Source: Margaritispora aquatica (taxonomy: Eukaryota > Ascomycota > Leotiomycetes > Helotiales > Discinellaceae). Taken from it: a stretch of 64,000 bases of DNA. Positions 12,701-21,892 of the stretch are shown here, piece after piece. Positions within the stretch are counted from its first letter, which is position 1. Every line of letters begins with the position of its first letter. Under the pieces are notes generated by a model, which did no database searches, was not told the DNA's origin, and saw only the letters and a program-made list of their open reading frames with translations. Position numbers and translations under genes: made by a program. Where the stretch lies: NCBI GenBank assembly GCA_007644065.1, contig VJWN01000019.1, forward strand, positions 372,001 through 436,000. Direction: 5' to 3'.

Positions 12701-13460
12701 TCCACTGTTGCTCAGAGAATGGCAACTCCACATTGAACGAGCTCATGCTGGAAAAGCCAAAGAATTCAGGAAAGATCGAATCATCGTGTTGTCCGAAGGC
12801 AAGAGATTGGCGAGGAAATTGTGCCCGCGGCAACTCCACTACTAAATTGTTAAATGAGATTAATTGAAGTCGGAAACGGGCACAAACCATATCTTTGAGC
12901 AAACTCTTCAAACTCGAACCACGGAATACAGAGGTAGCTCACAGATCTATACCCGAATTCTCCTCGTGGCGTGCAGACTTCAATACCAGCAGGTGTTTGT
13001 GGACTTGGTGCTTGAAAATATAAGCTTGAGTATCTGACAAAAATACTTCGACCATTACGTACCTGTGTCAAGTGTATTGTAATATGAAGGAAGAATATAT
13101 CTTGACATGGCCTTCTGAAGTTTTTTCTTTGGAATCAGCTCTCCATTGGCGTATATCTCGCTCTCCTTGCCTTCACGCTTTCGCTTCTCCAGTTTTCGGG
13201 CCACAGATTTCCATCTGTCGCTGGTAGAGTTTTTGGAAAGGTTCCATTCCGTGAATTTACGAGTGTATTGAGATTTCCTTTCGCGACATCAGATTGAGCT
13301 TGTGTTTGTTCAGGATTCGAATGACTTACTTTGCAATAAAACCATAGTCTTGCTCCATCAATGAGATGACTTCATTAAGAGTTTTGCTCTGATACAGCGT
13401 CTTGATACTCTCTTTGTGCGTCTCCCACTCGGCATCACTGATTTTTCGAGTATTCACCAT
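9780..13460 (-). CDS. Clr5-domain ankyrin-repeat protein
   Basis: Four exons, 13330-13460, 13063-13277, 12888-13010 and 9780-12841, give 1176 residues. All three introns are 45-52 bases and keep frame. Residues about 6-60 form a Clr5 domain: ISDAEWETHKESIKTLYQ with the following SQYTRKFTEWNLSKN. This domain was named after a fission yeast silencing factor and is common at the N-terminus of fungal ankyrin proteins. A linker of about 300 residues follows. Then about 23 ankyrin repeats fill residues 360-1165, with LLLDAGADVNA-type ends and GRTALQAAAENG-type starts. It ends in a basic tail (QYKRKAE). Ankyrin arrays bind proteins; the Clr5 domain suggests nuclear or chromatin work, but neither partner nor target can be read from the sequence. 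The ATG at 13460 begins directly before the Clr5 domain. Confidence 0.88.
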
Positions 13461-14076
13461 GGCTGATAATTCGATAGACTGCGAAAATAAAACCAGTCTG
13501 CTGGCAGCATCAAAGCTGCAAGAAGGACATTTATCTAAAGAACCTTGATGTAAGCGAAAATCCTTGGAAGCATATGGTTGGCTCAAGCCAAAGTTCGTCA
13601 CAGGTACGTGGCTGGGTTGGGGAAGTCTTAGATCAAATCCTATTTTACTAGCAAGGCTGGCCTTGTATCGGGCATTATGAGAATCGTATCTGTACTTCGT
13701 ACAGGCATTACGGCTTAGCTCGCCCAGCTTGTGTGGTTTTGTGTGCATAGACTCGCGACCACCATGCATTGTGATTGGATGATTCCAAAATATTGTTCCA
13801 TTCAAGCCACCAACAGTCAGGAAACTGTACTATGTAGCAAGCCCAACCCATTGACCAAGTGATTGGAGGGTTCCAAAATTCCAAGTCCAGGTACCGTAAT
13901 TCTTGCATGCACAGCTGAGGGATTGGGCTAAGCAAGAGATCTGAAAGAACAGCCAATGCCAAAATTTCGCAACAGTCGGTGTACTGAATGTTAATATATG
14001 GCGCGTTCGAAGTGTAGGTTGTGATGCATTCTCATGTCAACCGACTTGATTAGAACGTACGCTCTTTTCCCTCTCA
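13461..14076. other. Intergenic, divergent promoters
   Basis: About 615 bases upstream of both the Clr5-ankyrin gene (minus strand) and the small membrane-protein gene (plus strand). Contains imperfect repeats of GATTGGATGATTCCAAAAT (13776) and GATTGGAGGGTTCCAAAAT (13861). I see no gene. Confidence 0.5.
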
Positions 14077-14354
14077 ATGGCGTTCTCCACGGAAGCAACT
14101 ATCGCCATCGTGGCAATAATAGTAAATATCCCTCCAACCGCCCTTGTTATCTGGAACATATTTCGCAACAAGAAAACAGCTTATCAGGATACCTCTTGTA
14201 AGTCGATGCCAGGCATTTGGAACAGTCTGGGGCCGTTCGCTAATGATTGCATCAATTAGATGCAGACGCCAGGATATCAAGCACTTCAGTCGGAAGGGCT
14301 CCTGCGTGCTTCATCAAAACTTCTGTCATCATAGTCCTTCAACAATTTTCATAA
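14077..14354 (+). CDS. Small single-pass membrane protein
   Basis: Two exons, 14077-14197 and 14260-14354, give 71 residues. The intron is textbook fungal (GTAAGT donor, GCTAAT branch, ATTAG acceptor). Reading through it instead gives 60 residues. Residues about 8-28 (TIAIVAIIVNIPPTALVIW) are one hydrophobic helix, followed by the basic RNKK, so the basic C-terminal tail is probably cytosolic. Short fungal proteins with an EATIA-start helix are frequent in filamentous ascomycetes, often near nucleotide-binding or ankyrin immunity-like genes. That context is from memory and unproven. Function is unknown. Confidence 0.5.
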
Positions 14355-15965
14355 TGCCGGCGTCTTCGACTTGATGATATGTCATCAAAGCTACGAAAAT
14401 CTGGTGCGGATTTGTTGGTGTAGGTTGACGGCAGAGAAAAGGTGGACAGGAGGATATTGTCAGAATGAAATACCAAGTGCTCATGGGTCAAAAGTGGACG
14501 TGTATAGTAAAAGCCTCCTTAAACTTACATCCTATGTCTAAAACTCTGTGAATCTGAGCAACGACGACCACAGAGTGATTCGTGAGCAGGATTCTATAAC
14601 TTAAATCCCAGGCTCTAATGGGATTCTTTTAATTTTGGGGTAACTTGAGGGTGTGGGGATAGCCCAATTCTCCTCAGTCTATGGTTGTGTACAGTATGAA
14701 CAAGACCATGTTATTCTTTTTGATCAAGTAAAACTTAATCAGCGATTGCTATTGAACCGCCTCTCCAGAATAAAAGTGGGATACACAGGTAGCCGATGAG
14801 GGGTTTAGCGAGTAATAATTCGAGTTTTCCGCCTGTAAAGCACTCGCCTTCTACAGCCACTCGAACTAGGATAAAATACCAGGGTTTGGTCCGTGTAACT
14901 AGGCAAAGCAACGTGTCTAGCCATTCATAGCAGCGAATTCCAGCAAGAGCCGCCAAATAAACTTTATGCTTGGGGAGGGAGTGCTTTGCTACTGTCCATT
15001 CAGTGACAAGACGAGGCAGACTTTAAGTGAGGCTCTCCAAACTGAAACATCCAATATGGTCCTTTTAGAATATTTTCTCCACTACAACGGCTTTAGGGTA
15101 TGCTTAGAATCACTGCCTTGTGGCAGTACACAACTTGCTGTGGGAGCAGGTACTTGGATTGGTGGCAGAACGTGCTGCCATAACATGATGAGCCTAAAAC
15201 TTGGCCATGCTACCTTCGTATATAATTCCTATCTACCATACCGCATGCTTCTTTCTCGATGGTGTCACATTTCATTTTGAGACAGCAGAGAAACCATGGA
15301 TGAATCCTCAAATACATCTTCTGAGCTTGCATGAACCAAATAACATAGCGTGATAACAAACGACATCCCAAACGCAGCAAAGATATCTCAAGCATAGTTC
15401 AATCGTTCATTCTATTGTATCTAGGGATTATGAGCACTGCGTCTCGGTAGACTGTATGTAGTGGAAGGGGGCCACTAGCCATTCCAAGGGATAGCAACAT
15501 ATGAAAGAGGGCAGGATAGTTCGTTAGATTTTTATTTATTGATGGACAGATTGAGATTCGCTTGAAAATACTAAAACTACTGACAGAGGAGGTGCTTCGA
15601 GTACATTGAAAAGTGTAGTGGAGTTGAGAAACAAGGAGGTGGAAGCACCAAAGACTATATTTTATGTTCTATTTCAATCCAGTTTGTTTATCTCAAAACG
15701 TAGCACTGCTATCGGTATACTAGAAGTCATTTCCGAGTACATGAGTTAGTTCAATGGAAGTTAAAGGCAAGGCGTTCTTATTACATAGTTACTGTCTCTA
15801 GGATATATGAATGAAATATACGAAGAAGTCAAGATACCAAAATTTGTCCTAAAGGGTGTTGACATCTAGATTTTCGATAATCACGAAAAAGAAAGTAAAG
15901 CACTCAGTTTCGCGACCACAGAATATTGTTGTAGTGGAGATAAATAACGTAAGTTAGTATACCTT
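14355..15965. other. Intergenic, 1.6 kb without a supported gene
   Basis: Contains the second copy of a 24-base repeat (14662-14685). An open frame at 14966-15280 has no recognisable protein feature and is probably chance. Nothing else was seen. Confidence 0.5.
14662..14685 (+). repeat. 24-base direct repeat, copy 2
   Basis: Identical to 9231-9254, same orientation, 5.4 kb apart. Confidence 0.6.
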
Positions 15966-17150
15966 TTATCTAACTTGTCGTGCATATTGAATGAGATCCT
16001 TAGTGAGCGCATCAGAATCTTCAAATAACGGTCGACAAGCAATCTCGTCTACCAATAGGCTCCCAAATTGCTCTGCCCACCAAACCTGATGTCCGCATCT
16101 CTCAACCAACACACCCCAATAAATCAAGAGTAGCAAAGCCACAGGATCGTCATCTTGAATCGCTTGAACATATCTGTCACCAGCCATATTCAGCCAACCA
16201 AGCGCATAGCCACGGGATGAATCATCGACACATTTCTCAAACAGTGCCCGAAGAAGACCAAGTGCGATCTTACATGCTTCCCAGCATTCAATTTTCTGCA
16301 CTCTCTGTTGTTCTGTGTCGCGAACTGATGATGTGATGCGCTTATCATTGAGCCCAGCCAAATTGGCGAATGCCTTTTCCAAATGTGCGTCGAGCGGAAT
16401 CCGGGGTAAGTCTTCGAATGGCTTCAAATTCTGGATGTAGGGATTTTGTGACAAATAGTCTTGCTTGCTTTGTATTATTGGAGCGCATCCTCGTAGTAAT
16501 TCAACATGGGTGAGCACTGTATGCACCATACTATCAGTCTCACCAGCTGATGAGCGTATAGCACTAGCTTGTGCTGATGCAAATGCTAACACTATAAGCA
16601 TTAGTGACATGCAAACTGCAGAGTCGATGTCGTCGGGCTTAATGCTAGAGATCTGAACCCGAAAGCTGCTCAGCGCAAGTCCGTGATATTCGGTAGCTGA
16701 CTCAATATATTGCTGGCTATGAGGCTCCTTTGCTAACCTCGCATATTCGAAGGCAGTGATTGAAAGTAACCCATACAAAAGAAACTCATGTTTGATGGCT
16801 AATTGCGGCACCCAGGACTGCCATACCTCATGGTCCCCGGAGCCGGGTGTGCAGCACGATTTGTATGTTGAGGCAGTCCATCGGTGCATGAGCTGTAACT
16901 CCAACAGATGACGATTCGCGGGGAATGCTATCTCCTTGGATCTCGCTGATATATACGCTAGTGATCTCTCGCTGGCAGAAGTGGCAATAGAAGAGTTCTT
17001 GGTATTTGATTTCGGGTCGGTATACTCGCAGTCATCTCCTCTGATTTTACAGCGCCCACAAGGAGGGCCGGTCTCATCGCATCTGACATGACGAATCTTA
17101 CAGATCGAACACCCTCTGCGCGACTTTGCATGTGGACGGCGAGTTTGCAT
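15966..17150 (-). CDS. Zn2Cys6 transcription factor
   Basis: One exon, 394 residues. The N-terminus carries the fungal binuclear zinc cluster: Cys at 14, 17, 24, 31, 34 and 41 (spacing C-x2-C-x6-C-x6-C-x2-C-x6-C, motifs CSICKIRHVRC and CGRC). A basic linker follows. The rest is the helical fungal-specific region seen in short Zn2Cys6 factors of the UPC2/sterol-regulator-like group: HKHEFLL-type strings such as AIKHEFLLYGLLSITAFEYA, then ESATEYHGLALSSF. It is a nuclear DNA-binding regulator. It faces the alpha/beta hydrolase gene across 285 bases, so that gene is the obvious candidate target. The target itself is not shown. Confidence 0.9.
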   Translation of the reverse strand: MQTRRPHAKSRRGCSICKIRHVRCDETGPPCGRCKIRGDDCEYTDPKSNTKNSSIATSASERSLAYISARSKEIAFPANRHLLELQLMHRWTASTYKSCCTPGSGDHEVWQSWVPQLAIKHEFLLYGLLSITAFEYARLAKEPHSQQYIESATEYHGLALSSFRVQISSIKPDDIDSAVCMSLMLIVLAFASAQASAIRSSAGETDSMVHTVLTHVELLRGCAPIIQSKQDYLSQNPYIQNLKPFEDLPRIPLDAHLEKAFANLAGLNDKRITSSVRDTEQQRVQKIECWEACKIALGLLRALFEKCVDDSSRGYALGWLNMAGDRYVQAIQDDDPVALLLLIYWGVLVERCGHQVWWAEQFGSLLVDEIACRPLFEDSDALTKDLIQYARQVR

Positions 17151-17360
17151 ACTTGATAGTCGTGTACCAAGGTTGAAATATTGGTGGCTGTATTGGTCGA
17201 GGGTTAATCAAGTCGTGCGAGGTTACGAGATTACGGGATTACGGGATACGAGCTTACGAATGTGCTGCAATGTGACGATCCCGTGATTTGATATTGTTAG
17301 CGAAGAGTTGAACTCCTTTTGGAAGCGAGCAAAGCTCTCTGACCTTGGCGTATTCCTAGC

Positions 17361-17370
17361 ATTATATAAA
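17361..17370 (+). promoter_or_regulatory. TATA box of the alpha/beta hydrolase gene
   Basis: ATTATATAAA lies 66-75 bases upstream of the chosen ATG at 17436, in the divergent region shared with the Zn2Cys6 gene. Position and sequence fit a core promoter. Confidence 0.45.
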
Positions 17371-17435
17371 CATCTACGTTCTTGTCCACAAAGACCGTTG
17401 ACTCCCATCAGCTAAGTTTTTTTCTTTTATTAAGC

Positions 17436-18443
17436 ATGAAATTTCGGTACACGACTAGAAAGATTAAGACATTCGCGCTCCCCCAAATGTCAACTCTCAC
17501 ACACCAAAATCAAACCTTCATTTTGCCAGACGGCCGCCAGCTAGGCTACGCTGAGTATGGCGACCAGAATGGCACACCACTTCTCTACTTTCATGGCTAC
17601 CCGTCCTGCCGTCTCGAAGCCTATGCACTCGATGAGATCGCCCGACGACAAAATGTTCGTTTAATAGCACTGGACCGGCCAGGCTTTGGTCTGTCTACGC
17701 CGCAACTCAACCGAAGCATTTTGGACTGGCCAGCGGATGTCATGGATTTCGCAAATGGTACGCAAATACCACGCTTTGCTGTGATAGGGATCTCAGGAGG
17801 AGGACCATATGCAATGGCATGCGCATATGTACTGCCGCAGAAAATGCTCAATGGCGTTGGCCTTTTCGCGAGCGGACCTCCGTGGGTCGCTGGTGCGCAT
17901 CACAACTCCTTCTACAGGCGAGTCACTAGTGTGCTGGCAATTTACTGGCCAACTGGTCTTAGGATGACTATTGATGTCTTGGTGCACGTTTCGAGATGGT
18001 TGCTTCATCTTGGACCAGTAACAAGGCGGATCGACCAATGGCTAGAACAAGCAGCTAGAAAGAAAGGACCCAACGAGCAAGCTGTGACGAGCTCAACCGA
18101 GCCCAGAATTGCGCCTGTCGATACACCAACAGAGCGTAGACTCAAACTGATAAACGCTTTACTCGGTGAACCTTTTGCCCAGGGTGGACAAGCAGCCGTG
18201 GATGAAGCCAGACTACTCAGCTCAAGTGATTGGGGCTTCTCATTCGAGGATGTGCAATTCAACCCTGTGAGAATTTGGCATGGAGTTGAGGATAAGAACT
18301 CACCAGTGGCCATGATAAGATATATGGTGAGAAAACTCCCATACTGCGTGTATCATGAGCTCGAAGGCGAAACTCATTATACCATGTTTCCACATTTTGA
18401 GGGAGCTATCGCAGAGCTTATTGCAGAGTGCAGGGTGGTATAG
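17436..18443 (+). CDS. Alpha/beta hydrolase
   Basis: One exon, 335 residues from the ATG at 17436. A second ATG at 17487 would give 318 residues and start closer to the conserved fold. Fold marks in order: LPDGRQLGYAEYG (first strand), LLYFHGYPSCRLEA (oxyanion HG), nucleophile elbow GISGGGPY with Ser at about 120, acid IWHGVEDKNSP with Asp at about 286, and ELEGETHYTMF with His at about 314. The catalytic triad is complete. Relatives include soluble hydrolases and esterases of broad, mostly unknown substrate range. There is no clear signal peptide, so a cytosolic enzyme is likely. The divergent Zn2Cys6 neighbour suggests inducible expression. Confidence 0.87.
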   Translation: MKFRYTTRKIKTFALPQMSTLTHQNQTFILPDGRQLGYAEYGDQNGTPLLYFHGYPSCRLEAYALDEIARRQNVRLIALDRPGFGLSTPQLNRSILDWPADVMDFANGTQIPRFAVIGISGGGPYAMACAYVLPQKMLNGVGLFASGPPWVAGAHHNSFYRRVTSVLAIYWPTGLRMTIDVLVHVSRWLLHLGPVTRRIDQWLEQAARKKGPNEQAVTSSTEPRIAPVDTPTERRLKLINALLGEPFAQGGQAAVDEARLLSSSDWGFSFEDVQFNPVRIWHGVEDKNSPVAMIRYMVRKLPYCVYHELEGETHYTMFPHFEGAIAELIAECRVV

Positions 18444-21141
18444 CGCAGACAACAAATGGAATGACGTTTCGCAATTGCATTCTCGCAATTGATGTACACT
18501 GGATAGCCTTCCTTTGTAAGCTGATAAAACTGTTCGTCGTTAGTTAATAAATACAAACACTCCAGAAGAAATTATTTAATTGGCAGCTGAGAGCTTGAGA
18601 TGTAGTTCGGTGGCGAGGAAAGGTCACCACATTCACCTCTTTCCAACGTTCGATGTCTGAATCCCAATTTATCAGGAGGCTTTACAACAGAAGAACTAGA
18701 CTTTAGACTTCAGACTTTTGAAAAAGAGGATTTCAATTCGATTTTTGTTTGTGGCCTCGTGAACTAATCTACCTGCCTGTGGGATAACCCGACTTGAAAG
18801 GCGCATTCGAGGGTCACACGCTATGGTGAGCCAGGTTGCAAGCCGTCTGTGTTGAATAGTTGAAGGTGGGAAATTAAGTAATGGCGTTATGTGCGATGCG
18901 TAAGTTGTTTGTCTATCTCTTGCCGTGGTGATTTAACCAAATTTCGTTGCTCGTGTCGAATTTTCGGCGGTAATATCCAGAAAAATGGATTGCCAAAGGA
19001 AAGTGTTGTATTTTCAAGACAGCCAGTTTGATATTATTTGAATGTGCTATACAGTTCAGCACGTTTTCAGATAACGTCTTAATTTCAACGCTCTACTTAA
19101 GTTACCTTAGGCTAAACCATGCTTGATCTTCGCTGAAAGCGTCCTCAAGAGTAAATCAGGAGAACATGAGCACTTCGTGAATCTGGAAATCTCTTTGCAG
19201 AATATTGGCTTAGTACAACTTCTCGACACTCCTACTCAGGATATGGAGCGTGTGGAATGCATTGGTGGCTCCACAGTCTTTCTCGTACAGCCCGTTGAGT
19301 TAAGTGAGGAGCTTGGAAATGATCCTTCTTCCCCAGCGCGAGTATTTATCTGAGGCGAATTCTAGCCTGATGGTAGCGAGTGTGCTACATAGTGTCTGCA
19401 TTGAGATAAATCGTATTTCTATCAAAATCATGTGGCGTTCTCGAGTTGACTCAAGGGGGAATGCATCTACCGCCGTGGTGTAAGTGAACAGTCTCGTATG
19501 CAGCCTCATGACACTTGTTCCCAAGGAAGCATCGATCTGCAAAGCAGAGTTTGTGCAAGATATGTGAGCAGGATTGCGATGCCATATTGATTGTTGGTTT
19601 CGACAACAAGAAGTGCGAGTCATCATTCACAGTTCTTGATGGCGACACAAAACTCAGACATGGCTAAAATCTTTCAAATCGACCACTTGCAAATTCTTTG
19701 GCACGATTTTTGTCCCATTCTTCAATTGGCCGAAACACCCTGGTAAATCTTATTCAATCTGATGTGGATATTCTCCATAGTGCACCACTTCGTTAATCGT
19801 TATCCTTGCTGCCACGATGCGTTGTGACCAGAACCGAGGCAAACATCCAAGGGCTTTCCTTGAGAATGCGATAGTAGAAAAGTCGAAATGGCAGGAATTC
19901 CCGGGCCAATCCATCCACAATGACGGAAATCGAAGTACCAAGTTCGCAAGCTTTGACAAGTCCAGACACAGAGTTTTTGGTGCTTCGGCAATTTGGATTT
20001 TCGGTATGATCAGGTTGTTCCGGGATATCAAGCTCTACGGCATACCATATCGACGAACGTTGTGATTCTGCCATAAGTAAGCTAAATATGTGTTTCACTC
20101 GGAGTCAGCGACTGAAAGAGCATATTCCCGAATCGCATATAAAGCACTTATGCCTTGGCAAAACTGCTTACAGAAGGCTGACAGCGAAGATAGAGCTTCC
20201 CAAATATATTTTGTTTTCATGGCAAAGGCGGCTACACACCCCACCACTAGACGGTCGACTAGGTGGCTAAACTCACATGTTGTCTATTGGACATGAAGGT
20301 CTGACCTCTTACCGGTTCCTGTCAGGAACGGAACCCTCATGCAGGAGGAATGCACGTCAAAAGGGGAACCAAACACGGACCTTATCCGACCTGAAATATG
20401 TGAACGCAGCAACACATTCCCCTTTTCCTCGAATGTTGCCTAGGTACTCAGCCATATATCACCTAACAAACTTGTGCTGTTAGGCACTCTTGACATGTGC
20501 TCGGATGTTGGACTGCAACGCTCTTTGACCTGACATGCCACACACCGCTCTTCATGACTGGATAGCTTTTAGATTTTAGATTGCGCCATAAAATGCCAAC
20601 AGATACCGTGCAACAGAGGGTTTCGGGAACCGGCAGACTTGATGTCAATTTGTATCATGAACTTCCCTCGCTCTGAAACCGTGGAGGACAATGGTGGAGG
20701 CATCCTATGAAATTGTGGCAATGATATGTGACGTTTGTTGTGCGATGGTGCTGAAGAAAATAGAATTCCCCATGTCTCGGGCTCAAATGTGTCTCCTTAT
20801 GAGTCTGAAAATGAGGTGAATCCTCTGCCCTCTCCAGACACGCCATGCAGATCGGATGGATGGCTGCAATGAGGATCTGACTTCTTCCACGCTCTCAGAT
20901 AGCAAGATCACAACACAGACCCTTTCATGACACAGTCATTTTGTTCACTGTCCAGTGACTTTCCATGTTGGCTTCTCTCCCACCTTCCAATCATCGTTCA
21001 TCCCTGCGGGGTCTTGCAGCGTTGCATCTGGGAAAATTCACTGCATCCACTGGAACATTAATCCTCCGAAGAAGCCAGGGACACGGTGGGTGAGAAGGTG
21101 GGTGGGGTGGTGCTGGTATCTCTCATGAAATGTGGATGTGG

Positions 21142-21173
<32 letters not shown>

Positions 21174-21892
21174 TGGGTGTGGGTAGGTGGGTGTGTGGTG
21201 GTGAATAATATGTGTGTTTGGTGGTGTGAGTGGTCAAGGAGAGAGTGTTCCGTCTGAGCGGTACGGATAACTTAATACGGTTGTCCATGTCCTCAATCAG
21301 CCATAATTAGATTACCTGCACAGCACACCACAGCACAGCACAACATAGCTCAAAGTCCACTGTAGTGACTGTCCTCTCACTCCTGCACAGTGCAGTGTAG
21401 TGCAGTGCTGGTCCTCATCCTCTGAATCAGCTCGGATTTTAATTTCCTCAAGCTCCTCTAGGGGGACAGAAATCAACCAGATTAACCAGATCAACCAGAT
21501 CTCTGTTACAATACCCAATCCTCACTCTTCAGCATTATTAACTAGACCGACTGGAACTATCGCCATTCACCTTCCACGGTCCTTACCTTCTGTCACTCTC
21601 TAGTCAATTGTCTAGGATCAGCAACTTACCTAACTTAGCGTTTCAATAATAACTTCGTCTGTCGCATCAAACGCCAATTGCATCGAGATCCATCTGCCAA
21701 AAGAACTATTCTACCGGTTTGAAGCACCAATTGTGAAGGACACGACCAACGAATGCTCTTGACACGTTAAAACCGTCTTTGATTGTCCGAAGATCTGCTG
21801 GAGATCTGCAAGTTAATATTACATGGAGTTGCTGTTGCGAGTCATCCTCGAATCGAGCTGATGCCATTTTGGGCCGATTTCGAGGTCTCAAA
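18444..21892. other. Gene-poor region, 3.4 kb
   Basis: Many short frames on both strands, none with a convincing family match. A C2H2-like motif on the minus strand (20787-20849) may be a relic or chance. The last about 800 bases carry a (TG)n tract and repeated ATCAACCAG-type units and are probably promoter and leader of the Sec7 gene. Confidence 0.5.
21143..21172 (+). repeat. (TG)n microsatellite
   Basis: About 15 uninterrupted TG units, followed by GGTGTGGGTAGGTGGG-like low-complexity sequence. It lies about 720 bases upstream of the Sec7 gene start. Confidence 0.8.

Noticed and set aside
9231..14685. The 24-base repeats as ends of a retrotransposon
   Set aside because: Too short, no LTR features, and the enclosed sequence is an ordinary spliced gene plus intergenic DNA.
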